Source: Methyloversatilis sp. RAC08
GTDB lineage: Bacteria > Pseudomonadota > Gammaproteobacteria > Burkholderiales > Rhodocyclaceae
NCBI RefSeq assembly: GCF_001713355.1
Contig: NZ_CP016448.1
Span: forward strand, 3,286,001 to 3,350,000
Direction: 5' to 3'
Length of the DNA: 64,000 nt
Shown here piece after piece: positions 28,901 through 35,315 of this stretch. Below the pieces are notes generated by a model that saw only the letters and a program-made list of their open reading frames with translations, ran no database searches and had not been told where the DNA came from. How positions within the stretch are numbered: position 1 is the stretch's first letter; each line of letters opens with the position of its first letter. The translations under genes and the position numbers were made by a program.

Positions 28901-31444
28901 GACATCGTGTCGGCCGGCGCCGGCGATGCCGTGCGCGTGCAGGGCGGTGGCGTCGAACTGGTGTCGCTGAACGGGCGCATCGGCAGTGATGCGCAGGCGC
29001 TCGTGGTGCAGACGCAGGCCACGCTGCAGGGTGGCCTCGACGTCACGGCGATGGGTGACATCCATGTGCTGCAGCCGGACGGCGACCTGCAGCTGGACAA
29101 GGTCGAATCGCTCACCGGAGACGTGACGCTGACCGCCCGCAACGGCCGCATCGTCGATGGCAACCGCAACGAGACGCGCGATACGCGTGCCGAAGCCGAG
29201 CTGGATGCCGTTTGGCAGAGCCTGCGGCTGCGCGAATCCGATGGCGCGGCCGACAGTCTGGCCGATGCGCTCAAGGCGCATCGTGCAGGCATTGATCGCG
29301 AGTACCGCGAGTACTGGTCATTGCGCAATGTTCAGCTGATCGAAGACCCGGCCAATGCGGACAGCTTCGTCTACCGCGCCGACGCCTACGATGCGGCGGC
29401 GGCGCCGCAACGGCTGCGCGAGCTGCATCAGAAGCTGGGTGGTCTGGGCGTGGCGCTGGCCACCGGATCAGTGCCCGACTACGACGCCGATTTCCGCTAT
29501 GTCGGGTCGGCCGACACGGACCATACGCTGGCCGATATTTCGAACGGCACCCACGTGTGGACCGACAACCAGGTGCGCTACGGCGTCAGCGCGGCGATCT
29601 ACAACAAGTCGGTGTCGGACACCGAAACTCGCATCGAACAGCCCAATGTGGTCGGGCGTCACATCGTGCTCAATGCCTCCGGCACGGCTGGAGGCGTCGG
29701 ACGCGACGAGGGGCAATTCACCGTCAGCATCGCTGCACTGGCGACGCTGAGCCCCGACGAGCGGCGAGCGCTGGCAGCGGCCGAAGCCGATGACGTGGCG
29801 GTGGACACGGTTGCGAAGACTGCCACCGTGCTCAAGCGTGACGACGTCGATGTGGCGACGACAGCGGACGGCAGCGTGACGGTGAATGCGCGCGGCCACG
29901 TATTCCTCGGGGCCGACGACTACGAGCGCAACGGCACGGCGCTGCCTGGCGACATCAATCTGGTGTCGCTCGACGCCAGCGGCGGCGGCGTCGATTACAG
30001 CAGGACGATACGGCTCAAGGTGTCGGGCGGCATCATCGATGCCGGCGCGGGCGCCGTTCCGAATCTGCGCGGCGGCAGCACCATTCTTGAAGCGAGCCAC
30101 GGCAGCATCGGCAGCGCGGCGCGGCCGGTCAGCCTCGATCTGGGCACGGCTGCGACGCTCACGGCGCGTGCGGCAAGTGGCATCTGGCTGAATGAACTGA
30201 GCGGACCGATGCGCGTGGCCGAAATGTTCGCCAGCGCCGGCGGCATTCACCTGACCAGCGCCGGCAGCATTCTGGATGCCCGCGGCACGCAGCGTGTCGT
30301 GGCGCTGCAGACCGCGGAAGGCGACATCGATCTGCGTTCGCTTGCGGGCAGCATCGGTGCGCCCGGCGAAGCATTGGTCGTTGCGCCGGGCAGCGGCCAC
30401 GTGGTCAACGCAGAGGCGGCGGAAGACGTGCATCTGTCCGGCATCACTGCAGCCGATCCGGATTTCTCGTCCGACCTTGAACTGGGGAACGTCAATGCAG
30501 GCGGTGACGCGACGGTCATGGCCATCGGCACGGTCAGCGGCAGCAGCGTCCGTGCTGTGCGCGGCAATCTCGATCTGCGGGCAGGCCACAGCGTGACGGT
30601 GCTGGAAGCCACGGCGGATGCGGGCAACGCAAGTGTGTTCGCCGAGCAGGACATCCTGATGGATGCGGTGACCGCCGGGCAGGGCGTGCGACTGGAAAGC
30701 GTCAACGGTCGGGTCAGCGTGAAGCGGCTGAGTGGTGACACCATCGAAATCATCACCGATGGCGACATCGAGGCAGGCACGCTGAAGGTGGACTCGCAGC
30801 TGTCGATAGGCGTCGGTTCGATTACTGCGAGAATCGTTCAAACCGGCACGGCGGGTCCGCTGCTGATGAATGTAACGGGACCGCAGGGCGGCATGGCGCG
30901 CTGGGTTGATCTGACGTTCGACAGTCCGATCGGCACGCGGTTTGAGCGGCTGTACTCGCAGGACGCGCGGATCGAGACGGAGCGTGGCTGGCTGGAGGTG
31001 CTGGACGGACGGATCGACAATCAGGCGCGCTTCATCAACCCGCAGAGCAATGTGTACATGGACAACGTGACGACGGTGATCGAGCCGGCGGACATCCAGC
31101 TCAATGCGCCGGACGGGCGGTTTGCGCTGCGCCTGGAGCGCTACCGTCTGGTGACGGACGAGACCGCGCTGACGCGCAGCCCGCTGCACGAAGTGGTCAA
31201 TGCGACGGACCCGGACAACAGCGGTCGTGAGGAGTCGCGCAACGCGATCGAAGGACGGGTGCCGAATCCGACGCGCCCGCAGGCGGTCAATGTGGTGCCG
31301 GCGCTGTCGCAGATCGCGATCAACATTCCGCTGGACATCCCGGCCGTGAATTCGGGCGAGGAAGAGACGGAAGAGGAAGCCGAGGCCCGCCGCCAGGCCG
31401 AGGACGAGGCAGAGAATGACACCCCGAAGGAGACGGCACAGTGA
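16937..31444 (+). CDS. Giant two-partner-secretion exoprotein (FHA/LktA-like filamentous adhesin), copy 2
   Basis: Complete 4,835-aa TpsA. ATG 16937 is preferred over an in-frame TTG at 16886 because an AAGGA ribosome site lies 7-8 bp upstream and the protein then starts with a long Sec signal peptide (an extended-type leader ending SPAAWA at about residue 43). The TPS domain carries NPHG at 132-135. The region to base 18106 is identical to copy 1; beyond it the two remain alignable but drift apart. The passenger has the same roughly 50-55-residue repeat pattern. A charged Asp/Lys/Gly linker (about 20511-20605) replaces the Ser/Gly linker of copy 1. Cysteines after the leader form two pairs, CX7C at 26423-26449 and CX4C at 28424-28441, the latter in a Trp-rich segment. 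The last 200 residues are identical to copy 1 and end in an acidic tail. The stop overlaps the next tpsB by 4 bp. Confidence 0.93.
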   Translation: MKPTRSTSSLPGLRTLSAALAPSFCTLAGMASLPLLMSPAAWAQAIQADGRTLTTVSTVGAVTDIRTGTIAGNAGFNSFNTFSVNSGHTANLHVPSGAVNLVNIVRDARSDIHGTLNAIRDGRIGGNVFFANPHGFVVGAGGVVNVGSLSVSTPTQRFADRFFVNGQPDAGSVGQLLNGTAPLSSAAIRIDGQINAADGVTLAAGTVSVAGAVLTGARFEGRAPDFTDIVNTQGVSAGSRLVERAGRIYIAADEDIEIAGTLDARGGGGTDGGDIDLRAGRDIVVDIDAMVTAAGDGEGSDGGRVYSMAERSAVIRSGAVMDASAGASGDGGFVEFSAKDTVELAGGQFLADGRAGGAAGLVLIDPLNIVLSANLLRGAGGYTGIPAGPDNGVTVTAANLLLQADNRITVNENVTVSSRRVAGTDAASHATGASVGPSGDITFEAKHIDLKSGSKVLAHADGDFAPFGGDIQLLATDNQSTPVLGSVDDSIASITVNNATVTGRDVTLKADANDKWVWTGEEYTDALLEFLDDLALVVDATVSVAHATIDVDGGARIEASGDLKIESVAVTDASMRVVGSVLGIGYGETDALATVDIRRATLSSGGAMTLRSQADSTMLVKVDTINTGHYNNMLSTASEYANFAFAVGIANQRSETTVGSAAVIERAASLDVEATGAKSIEVSATGSSFKDGMASSGIAVLVNTTTMTASLGATVTDAGRVSVTASLADDAQTEVSASAGTAGDPNPEEGFSNARPIDVALFEKLTAFVADVPNKDARAGSSGNFGLSASFAWVDNSNAVKAEIAAGANVTSRGRVDVFANAEESLSFETSAAVDERSLEAPDPDHPLPPDEQKKKTEEKKKIAISGSIAVIDVTHRTDALIGDGATVNAGGAITVAADTKLTPFWTQWVDAYDTLDTMDWADPDAWTNLGGNLFDLIGQPINATSWVQSGVESERLSFAGAVDHFTLDSQANAKIGSAQINAGTAPLSAAQDVTLSARASHGLLNLAGVPEIDLTTLPEGGANSASAGFGGTYHHLTLTGGSDATIARGATVRADGLALLAETDFDQVTIAEAAGKAGKVSVQGAFSLIDSDLHTIAQIASGTTVSARDVVLQAIDNSMSINVAGGVARSGSIGIGFSIALNDLDRDTHALIGNRADETGTGGTLAASGNIFLKARAGATQGAFAVAGSLPGGGDESTDGKPGGDGSKTNVKDKGEQGKSGIGISAAVSINLVSDTTRATVADLASMSVAGTAASTLDINTDADGVTDLSVSLTHGLNAGARNDALALAGAGALTIATGKSAGLGGAFTWNQLEKITQVTIARTALTLGGSGNVVLDAWNGGPMWSISAGVAGGQKFGVAGSVAYSNVDNSTLVSISGAGVDTGGSVSLIASDSSDIRSVAGAASYGGKAGFGAAVAISTVDSDTVAELVGDEADTGMDIDDEVVRGAAGISASATSDNDIVSVAAALSASNGVSLSGAVTVNTITNETRALADGVVLKSGGAIALSASDLSTIESLAGAVGFSLSTAGVGVAVAYNEIGNTTRAALEDSSVEDQTGETVDSLALTATNTSTIKSASVAGGLASTFGGAASASTNFSDQTRTTAEIVDSDVDASAADVTVTATDTSLIESLAGGVGLGLSAGFGAAVAVNDIGNVTLARVSGKKTADGLDLASLVISADSLATIKTASAGVGAGVKVGVGGSVAVNLIGSDTRALIENGAVIEARDDVAVLAEADDRISVLAGAAGIGLTAAGVGAAVTVNEITGTTEAAIKGSEVAARAQQGEGVSVNTGEVAGVNLRDSIDEMNTEGGGYSSSNPFVAPDLTASRGKENVRGIAVNALATHHTTTGVANVGGGLYAGVAVTASVSLIGGETLATVTDSVLNGGDNTGASDAQAVSIRAADHAYGNTFIGSIAIGAAGIGASADVNVFQRNTVARVTGGDTRRADIRAKGGADIDALSAQGVASVVVGASGGVVAVVGSGSVAKFTSTTEASAQQADFEVGSLDVTSNHYSTFLVAGGGLAVGGAAGAGTFAVGLDDSTTRARIEDVTVDTAGAVNVTAGNTTEMRTWAVGGAGGGFAGVAGAVAVGIISSTTEASVIDSGIGSSDDRAASLLVSASDKVVTESRAGAAALGGMAGVGAGASVTKVDNTTSATIRDSNVHVSGDIDVTSQAERKLSNLAAAAAAGGTLGIGGSAAVTLLNATMNADASGELDNTDGDNEGTLSSAQAFSSRDLLSTDEDEGNVRTADSFSETDIERVNAAGKVATKDQVNASPLGATLATVVDSDGTRDTLVAGGNIRIGASEIDRIEVGAGGIALGGLAGVGASVSVLDVRHNVGATTVGAISLQADTGDIELSAEAGELPDSDPLVQAEPALQVDSFQAAGGLVGVGAAVATVDLNNTVRAGLGAGALATVSSAAGDVRVTANDTLDARSRAEGYAVGVVAAGIVIARADKTGSTTAQIGGSDTATAQTAATGVTLAGGLLDVRATREDTVAAESKAGAGGVAAGSGSESRAGALGTANAAVADRVTINGAGSAVSVTANSTPQVSAVARGYNGSLAVSIGVSLAEASASTQSFATVGRYNSITAGALSLNAATLLPIVGNGVGNSAYSYANATGGSLLVSANGSDSRARGNALVNATMGTGNALAITDSTSLTASNLTRQTAVTSGVTLGGLLALGGNQAYAVAGSVTLASIDNGNTGTVGDALSVVATGHDETSADAAAGSGGIIAGAAALASTRNLSDTQALLGGGTAGDALVTDTGGRMEVSADHTATFNARVDSLSAGVVGASGAQARNDIDARVVAGIRAGAHLNTWDLDVHALNQSRKPWLAQFNVVAGAGGLAGGAAGSGETRVDNITRVEVGDNARVRVLGDPDDAGRTSFNAVSEVMLRDRAKLEAGGAISAADAESIIEVNINPLTTAAGDVGRTEARVGSNVVIDTVGDFNLAARENVDVEARASSKTWGLAAYADGYSKSDIHSRSTTSIGAGSDIRADGFINLGAGRDAGGVRNRFSSVAHTDLYNNSLVPIPGLDWGADGLLTQTNRIIVDGSLRSVKDVSLIADKGFGHIVNGHGVARDLYSQAASAIASGISNLFGGGDVSIEQNSGRSIELSQAGATVNGFIDAGIHNQRWMTISETDSGGGALPVTLSTQVPRDGQEAKCQAPGVAGCVYDTYSKQYWISRSDGLDMPVARIENLQDNLQTRIDSLKNIRGQYQGVTSTGADASSPETVAALTAEINFLEQQLADLFPAGGATASVSDAAFIVLPELSARGGNINVMGDYLAGSGQLVARGDAKIQIINNSSAFLRTDALTIPEDATGRLVLNSVAILNTPGTSPTTADINAALNARNKGGSAGFGSVDIAPDSAVPLIEVRNTHIPLDADTRAPDIEVVGDISNLLGTVTLESERGSVLVQPKDPSNPLTAPNIQAATINITAGRDFVFSSPSAFYHTAGAARDLWGGTRTLSGGSGGTANNFEDSSLFSGAADDVRIGNGAPTIAGNNIFISARYLNINGLLQSGIPDRSITIDADARVNLNIGPYKTATTLAQAKTNYDALVAGGMKPADPRFRITGTDGNIVAFFNAELNRIELEPVKVEGGKLELLGEILNTGGGRIAAMDGYGRFDIDNLTGYDIVITGLDTGNDIEGRVRITDYLRRWDPAANGGLGAIVSSPLQSSTQTTAYYNSLTPVTRIVTRLGADVQTSDVIVTTESTPAGDKLVERLVKAYEDLTDTRSTGYAPVEDQTYTWVTGQRSTTNTYARYEKETKFWFFPGSWSIADRTAYVEYPDTTPLMEGEYTRLDQTLGDDAYRYQRRDVTTSFRQWSTERSKCSWFFCIWKWHTYEVWSDFGTKRYNTHTVKADHLIPISFIGHDTGGIDIASRGGIILAGSLTNRTGLISLDATAGNGLPGGAIASESARGTVMTESLTMRAASGIGSATSPLSLNLLGNGSIDAVSAAGDVGLLAVSGDMRVAQAITGADGRVFLQADADIVSAGAGDAVRVQGGGVELVSLNGRIGSDAQALVVQTQATLQGGLDVTAMGDIHVLQPDGDLQLDKVESLTGDVTLTARNGRIVDGNRNETRDTRAEAELDAVWQSLRLRESDGAADSLADALKAHRAGIDREYREYWSLRNVQLIEDPANADSFVYRADAYDAAAAPQRLRELHQKLGGLGVALATGSVPDYDADFRYVGSADTDHTLADISNGTHVWTDNQVRYGVSAAIYNKSVSDTETRIEQPNVVGRHIVLNASGTAGGVGRDEGQFTVSIAALATLSPDERRALAAAEADDVAVDTVAKTATVLKRDDVDVATTADGSVTVNARGHVFLGADDYERNGTALPGDINLVSLDASGGGVDYSRTIRLKVSGGIIDAGAGAVPNLRGGSTILEASHGSIGSAARPVSLDLGTAATLTARAASGIWLNELSGPMRVAEMFASAGGIHLTSAGSILDARGTQRVVALQTAEGDIDLRSLAGSIGAPGEALVVAPGSGHVVNAEAAEDVHLSGITAADPDFSSDLELGNVNAGGDATVMAIGTVSGSSVRAVRGNLDLRAGHSVTVLEATADAGNASVFAEQDILMDAVTAGQGVRLESVNGRVSVKRLSGDTIEIITDGDIEAGTLKVDSQLSIGVGSITARIVQTGTAGPLLMNVTGPQGGMARWVDLTFDSPIGTRFERLYSQDARIETERGWLEVLDGRIDNQARFINPQSNVYMDNVTTVIEPADIQLNAPDGRFALRLERYRLVTDETALTRSPLHEVVNATDPDNSGREESRNAIEGRVPNPTRPQAVNVVPALSQIAINIPLDIPAVNSGEEETEEEAEARRQAEDEAENDTPKETAQ
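17077..18106 (+). repeat. Near-identical 1.03-kb repeat, copy 2
   Basis: Partner of 1-1030. It encodes the TPS secretion domain from residue 47 to about 390 of the exoprotein. Confidence 0.93.
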
Positions 31445-33169
31445 GGCGCACACCCAGGTTGTTCAGCAGGCAGTCCCGCAGGACCCCGCTGGCCGTGGCC
31501 GCACTGACGTGCGCGCTGGGCGCTGTGTTGCCGGCGCAGGCGCAGGTTGCGCCGCAGCTGCCGCCGGCGGCCGACCCGGGCAGCATCCAGCAGCGCTCGC
31601 TGGAGCTTGAGCGGCGGCTGCGCGAAGAGCGCGAACGCCGGCCGGAGTCGGAGCCGTCGATCGACCGCGAAGGGCTCAAGCCTGCGCCGGCGAAGAAGCC
31701 GACGGTGACGTCGAAGTTCCTGCTCAAGCGCATCGACTTCACGAAGTCGGAGCTGCTGTCGGAGGAGACGCTGCGCGGGCTGGCCGCGACGGTGGAAGGG
31801 CGCGAAGTCACGCTGGCCGAGGTGGTCGAGGTGGTCGAGCGGATCAACACGCTGTACCGGGAGCGCGGCATCCCGACCGCGCAGGCGGTGCTGCCGGCGC
31901 AGGAAGTGGCCGACGGCAACGTGACGATCAAACTGGTCGAAGGGCGTGTGGGTGACATTCTGCTCGAAGGGAACGCGAGCACGGCGGACAGCTTCATCCT
32001 GTCGCGGCTGGGACAGACGAAGGGTGAGCTGGCGGACGTGGGCGCACTCGAGCGCAGCATGATGCGCTTCAACCGCAGCCAGGACGTGCAGCTGCGCGCC
32101 GAACTGAAGCCGGGCGCCAAGTTCGGCGAAACCGATGTGGCGCTGACGGCGGTGGAGCCGCCGAAGCACGAAATGCGCGTGTTCGCCGACACCAGCGGCA
32201 GCTACGCGACCGGGGTGTATCGGGCCGGCGTGTTCTACCAGAACCGCAGCCTGTTCGGCTTTCGGGACGCGTTGAGCGCGTCGCTGATCGGCGCGGAGAC
32301 GGGCGGTCACGAGGGGCGCGCGCTGTCGTACAGCATACCGCTGGGCACGCTGGGCACGCGGCTCACGCTGTCCTGGTTCGAAGACCACACGCGGATCAGG
32401 AACGGCCCGTTCGCGCCGCTGCGCATCCGCGGTGAATCGACGGCCTGGACGGCGCTGCTGCGCCACCCGCTGCTGATCGGGAAGAACTACCAGCTCGATG
32501 TGCTGGGCGGGGCGAAGAAGCGCAAGACGGAAAGCTGGATCGAGGGTCGCAAGTTCCAGTCGACGGACATCGAGGACGTGTCGGCGGGCGTGGATGCGCA
32601 GTGGTGGGAAAGCGACCGGATCTGGACCGGATCGCTGACCTACTCGGCGGGGGATGCGGACCCGATAGACGACGTGGTGTCGGAGTCGTTCAAGATCTGG
32701 CGCGGCTCGGTGCGCCGGGTGCAGGAGCTGGGTGAGGGGTGGTCGGTGCACAACACGGTGGCGTTTCAATACACGCGCGACGAGAACCTGACCTCGAGCG
32801 AGCAATTCCTGATCGGCGGCGAGGGGAGTGTGCGCGGTTACCAGACGGGTCTGTTCAGCGGCGACAAGGGGCTGATCGCGTCGGTGGAGCTGCACCACCC
32901 GCTGCCGCAGGCGCCGGTGGCGCCGATCAGGACGAGCGGGTTCCTGTTTCTGGACTACGGCGCGGTGGAGCCGTTCCGACCGCCGGAATCGACGCGCGGC
33001 AGCGACACGATGGCGAGCTACGGCTGGGGTCTGAACGCGAACATCAATCAGAACATATCGGCGCGGGTGACGCTGGGGCTGCCGATCCGCGACCGGCCGC
33101 AGGAGCCGCGCGGCTACTACGTGCATGTGCAGGTCGTCGCACAGGTGTTCTGACCGCGCCGCGCAAGGC
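30842..33169 (+). repeat. Identical 2.33-kb repeat, copy 2
   Basis: Partner of 14336-16663. It begins in the codons for the TGTAGPLL segment of tpsA and ends 16 bp after the tpsB stop codon, where the two units diverge (CCCGGG versus CGGGCG). Confidence 0.93.
31441..33153 (+). CDS. TpsB outer-membrane transporter (ShlB/FhaC family), copy 2
   Basis: The protein and, as far as I can see, the DNA are identical to the transporter at 14935-16647: GTG start in a GTGA overlap with tpsA, signal peptide to about residue 34, two POTRA domains, 16-strand-type barrel and VRGY at 464-467. Because both exoproteins share the same TPS domain and both transporters are the same, each transporter should be able to export either exoprotein. 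No other gene of the unit follows; the operon ends here and the next gene faces the opposite way. Confidence 0.95.
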   Translation: MRRTPRLFSRQSRRTPLAVAALTCALGAVLPAQAQVAPQLPPAADPGSIQQRSLELERRLREERERRPESEPSIDREGLKPAPAKKPTVTSKFLLKRIDFTKSELLSEETLRGLAATVEGREVTLAEVVEVVERINTLYRERGIPTAQAVLPAQEVADGNVTIKLVEGRVGDILLEGNASTADSFILSRLGQTKGELADVGALERSMMRFNRSQDVQLRAELKPGAKFGETDVALTAVEPPKHEMRVFADTSGSYATGVYRAGVFYQNRSLFGFRDALSASLIGAETGGHEGRALSYSIPLGTLGTRLTLSWFEDHTRIRNGPFAPLRIRGESTAWTALLRHPLLIGKNYQLDVLGGAKKRKTESWIEGRKFQSTDIEDVSAGVDAQWWESDRIWTGSLTYSAGDADPIDDVVSESFKIWRGSVRRVQELGEGWSVHNTVAFQYTRDENLTSSEQFLIGGEGSVRGYQTGLFSGDKGLIASVELHHPLPQAPVAPIRTSGFLFLDYGAVEPFRPPESTRGSDTMASYGWGLNANINQNISARVTLGLPIRDRPQEPRGYYVHVQVVAQVF

Positions 33170-33202
33170 GGGCGAAGGACGGATCAGGCGGGCAGAACGA
33201 AG

Positions 33203-33230
33203 CGGAAAAACGAAGACCGGAAAAACGAAG
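33203..33230 (+). repeat. 13-bp tandem direct repeat
   Basis: CGGAAAAACGAAG occurs twice, at 33203-33215 and 33218-33230, in the gap between tpsB and the convergent cupin gene. Read on the minus strand it supplies the T-rich stretches beyond the stem-loop at 33242-33282. Confidence 0.7.
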
Positions 33231-33241
33231 GCGGGAGGGGT

Positions 33242-33282
33242 GCGCTGCCGGCAACGAGGACCGTTACCGCCACCGGCAGCGC
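33242..33282 (-). terminator. Stem-loop after cupin gene, possible terminator
   Basis: GCGCTGCCGG (33242-33251) pairs with CCGGCAGCGC (33273-33282) around a 21-base loop, directly beyond the stop codon of the minus-strand cupin gene. T runs follow only after some 12 bases, so it is a weak candidate. Confidence 0.4.
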
Positions 33283-33289
33283 GGAGGGA

Positions 33290-33628
33290 TCATTCGGCCG
33301 GAATGAAATCCAGGCCCTTCGACAGTACGAACATCACCGTACAGCCGGTGTCGGTCGTGTGCGGCCCATGTGCCGTGCCGGCCGGCGCGGTGAACACCGA
33401 ACCCGGACCGTAGGTCTTGCCGTTCTCGATGAACTGGCCTTCAAGCACGTAGGCCACTTCATCGGCCTGCGTATGCAGGTGCGACTGCACGCACGATCCC
33501 GCGTCGAACTTGTACAGCACGGTAGACGCCGTCGTCGCGACTTCGCCGTCGATCACCTTGAAGTGCACGCCATCGATGCCGCTGGGCTGCCATGCGAGCG
33601 AATCGGCGTGAAATTCCTTCGTATACAT
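33290..33628 (-). CDS. Small cupin-domain protein
   Basis: A 112-aa single-domain cupin. Both family motifs are intact. Motif 1 is G-X5-HXH-X4-E-X6-G, from GSCVQSHLHTQADE to VLEG. Motif 2 is G-X5-PXG-X2-H, in GSVFTAPAGTAHGPH, with Thr in place of the final Asn. Two His plus Glu and a third His are available to hold a metal. The ATG at 33628 has an AGGAGA ribosome site. Small cupins like this act as dioxygenases, isomerases or sensors, so the substrate cannot be inferred. The gene stands alone between the convergent tpsB and the DUF1329 gene on the same strand, separated from the latter by a terminator. Confidence 0.85.
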   Translation of the reverse strand: MYTKEFHADSLAWQPSGIDGVHFKVIDGEVATTASTVLYKFDAGSCVQSHLHTQADEVAYVLEGQFIENGKTYGPGSVFTAPAGTAHGPHTTDTGCTVMFVLSKGLDFIPAE

Positions 33629-33764
33629 GCAGAGTCTCCTGGGTGCCCGGTATGTGCCGGGTTCAATACATTAGTGGTCAAACAACGAAGCACGGGCCAT
33701 GCCACGCTTTGCGTTACGGCTGCACGCCGTCTGCCGCGATGACGGCTCGTATCCGGGGATGAAA

Positions 33765-33781
33765 GTCGGACCCTGTCCGAC
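33765..33781. promoter_or_regulatory. Inverted repeat GTCGGAC-N3-GTCCGAC
   Basis: Perfect 7-bp arms about 140 bp upstream of the cupin gene start (minus strand). It is a candidate operator; the factor is unknown. Confidence 0.35.
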
Positions 33782-33905
33782 CGCAGTGACCGATTTCCGG
33801 ACCGCTGCATCATTCATTCCAGAGGCATGCGTCATGAGCGGGCGGCGCTGTGATGCCGCCAGAGCGTTGACATTGAATTGCGGGCGGCGCGCGAATCCTT
33901 CGACG

Positions 33906-33929
33906 ATGAATGTGCTGACGCACATTCAT
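33906..33929. promoter_or_regulatory. Perfect 10-bp inverted repeat
   Basis: ATGAATGTGC and GCACATTCAT separated by TGAC, between the DUF1329 terminator and the cupin gene. It lacks a T run on either side, so an operator or an RNA hairpin is more likely than a terminator. Confidence 0.45.
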
Positions 33930-33936
33930 GGCCGTC

Positions 33937-33974
33937 AAAAGAGAAGGCCTGTCCGCGCGCAGCACGGGCAGGCC
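33937..33974 (-). terminator. Rho-independent terminator of minus-strand DUF1329 gene
   Basis: On the minus strand GGCCTGCCCG pairs with CGGACAGGCC (one mismatch) and is followed by TTCTCTTTT, 22 bp after the DUF1329 stop codon. Confidence 0.8.
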
Positions 33975-33995
33975 CTCGGTTGGTGTCAGGACGAC

Positions 33996-35315
33996 TTATT
34001 TGCCGGTTGCGACTTCTTCCAGCACGTTGAGCGACACGTCGGTTTCCTTGACGCCCGCCGGATTGGACTTCATGTTCGACGACCAGTTGGTGGCGTGGCC
34101 ACGCTTGACGTCGATGATGTGTCCGATCACGGGCATGACTGCCTTGTAGCCGTCGTCGCCGATGTCAGGCCGGTTCTGGAAGATGAACATCTTCCAGAAC
34201 TCGCCCTTGCGGTCTTCCGCATAGCCCAGATACGGGCGCGGGAAGTCGACTTCCATGTACACCACCTTCTTGCTGTAGGGGTGTTCCGGGGGCGGGATGC
34301 CTTCGACGACGTAGACTTCACGCGGCTCCCAGCCGATGTCCGGCGCCGGGTTGAAATGCGGCGGAATGTCGATGCCGATGCGCGGGAAGCGCTTGGCCGG
34401 TTCGGTGTAGGGCTGCTTCACGTCCACACTGATTTCCGGGCTGTGAGCAATGGCCAGCACCCAGCGCTTCTCGATCAGCTTGTTCGACACATACTTGGTC
34501 GGGGCGGCATCCCAGATGTCCCAGTCGTCATACAGCTGGTCAGTGCCGCCGATCGGGTCCATCCACGCGCCACCCGACAGGCGACGCACGCGACGCACCG
34601 ACTTCAGGTAGGCGTAGGAGTCGTCCGGCACCTTCGAGTCGGCCTGGTTGTAACGGACCGAGAACAGACCCAGACCGCGGATGTCCTGCGGGTAGGTCGC
34701 CACGAAGTAGGTCTTCTGCGAAATGTCGCCCTTGCCCACGGTGATCGGGCCGCCGTCAAGACGCCCTTCCATGTAGTAGCGGCGCGACTGGAAGGCCTGC
34801 ACCCGCTCGTAACCCTTCTTCGCGTCCAGGAAGGCCCAGGCGATGTCGCGCAGGTCCATCGTGGCGCCGTACGTGGCGGCACGCAGGTTCCAGATCACCT
34901 TGTCGCCGGCGTGCGGGTCGTCCATCTTGATGGTTTCCGGCGGGAACAGCATGCCGGCCTGCCATCCGGACACCGTACGGTCGGCCGGATTGAACTTCAC
35001 CGTGTTGATGTTCTTCTTTGACCATTCAACATACTTCGGATCCATCTCGATCTTCTTCGAGTTGGCGAGCTTGATGGTCAGGTTGTAGTTCTTGATCATC
35101 CACTCGAGCTTTTCCGGGACCATGCTGGCGATGGTCTTGTTCTCGAAGGTGTCGTTCTTGATGCTTTCGTAGTTTTCCTTGTTGATCACGAAGCCTGCTG
35201 GAAGCTCCTTCGCGAATGCCGGGCTCGCGCCCAATCCGATCGCGAGTGTGATTGCGCCTGCCACGCCTGTTCGCAGCGCACTGCGACGTCGCGTCTGGTT
35301 GCCTTGGTTTTGCAT
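33996..35315 (-). CDS. DUF1329 family exported protein, copy 1
   Basis: A 439-aa protein with a Sec signal peptide (twin-Arg-like RRR start, hydrophobic stretch, cleavage near AFA/KE at about residue 35) and no lipobox Cys, so it is probably periplasmic or outer-membrane associated. DUF1329 proteins usually sit beside DUF1302 barrels and RND/MMPL transporters. They are thought to handle hydrophobic substrates in the envelope, but no biochemical role is established from sequence. The ATG has an AGGAG site upstream. It is very similar to the protein at 50860-52176 (most residues identical, including a tract with identical DNA), but here it stands alone with its own terminator. Divergent from scoAB across an 864-bp gap. 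Confidence 0.88.
   Translation of the reverse strand: MQNQGNQTRRRSALRTGVAGAITLAIGLGASPAFAKELPAGFVINKENYESIKNDTFENKTIASMVPEKLEWMIKNYNLTIKLANSKKIEMDPKYVEWSKKNINTVKFNPADRTVSGWQAGMLFPPETIKMDDPHAGDKVIWNLRAATYGATMDLRDIAWAFLDAKKGYERVQAFQSRRYYMEGRLDGGPITVGKGDISQKTYFVATYPQDIRGLGLFSVRYNQADSKVPDDSYAYLKSVRRVRRLSGGAWMDPIGGTDQLYDDWDIWDAAPTKYVSNKLIEKRWVLAIAHSPEISVDVKQPYTEPAKRFPRIGIDIPPHFNPAPDIGWEPREVYVVEGIPPPEHPYSKKVVYMEVDFPRPYLGYAEDRKGEFWKMFIFQNRPDIGDDGYKAVMPVIGHIIDVKRGHATNWSSNMKSNPAGVKETDVSLNVLEEVATGK
34624..34958 (-). repeat. 335-bp inverted repeat inside DUF1329 genes, arm 1
   Basis: The reverse complement matches 51214-51548 without a mismatch seen. The rest of the two genes is also similar, but with frequent changes outside this tract. 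Confidence 0.85.

Larger units (their letters stand above)
33629..33995. other. 367-bp gap between DUF1329 and cupin genes (minus strand)
   Basis: No convincing gene. It holds the DUF1329 terminator (33937-33974), a 10-bp-arm palindrome (33906-33929) and a 7-bp-arm inverted repeat GTCGGAC-CCT-GTCCGAC (33765-33781). It also contains CGATTTCCGGAC (33789-33800), which recurs upstream of scoA near 35977. Confidence 0.6.

Noticed and set aside
33125-33742. 205-codon plus-strand frame opposite the cupin gene
   Set aside because: The product has no recognisable features and is antisense to a cupin with both motifs intact.
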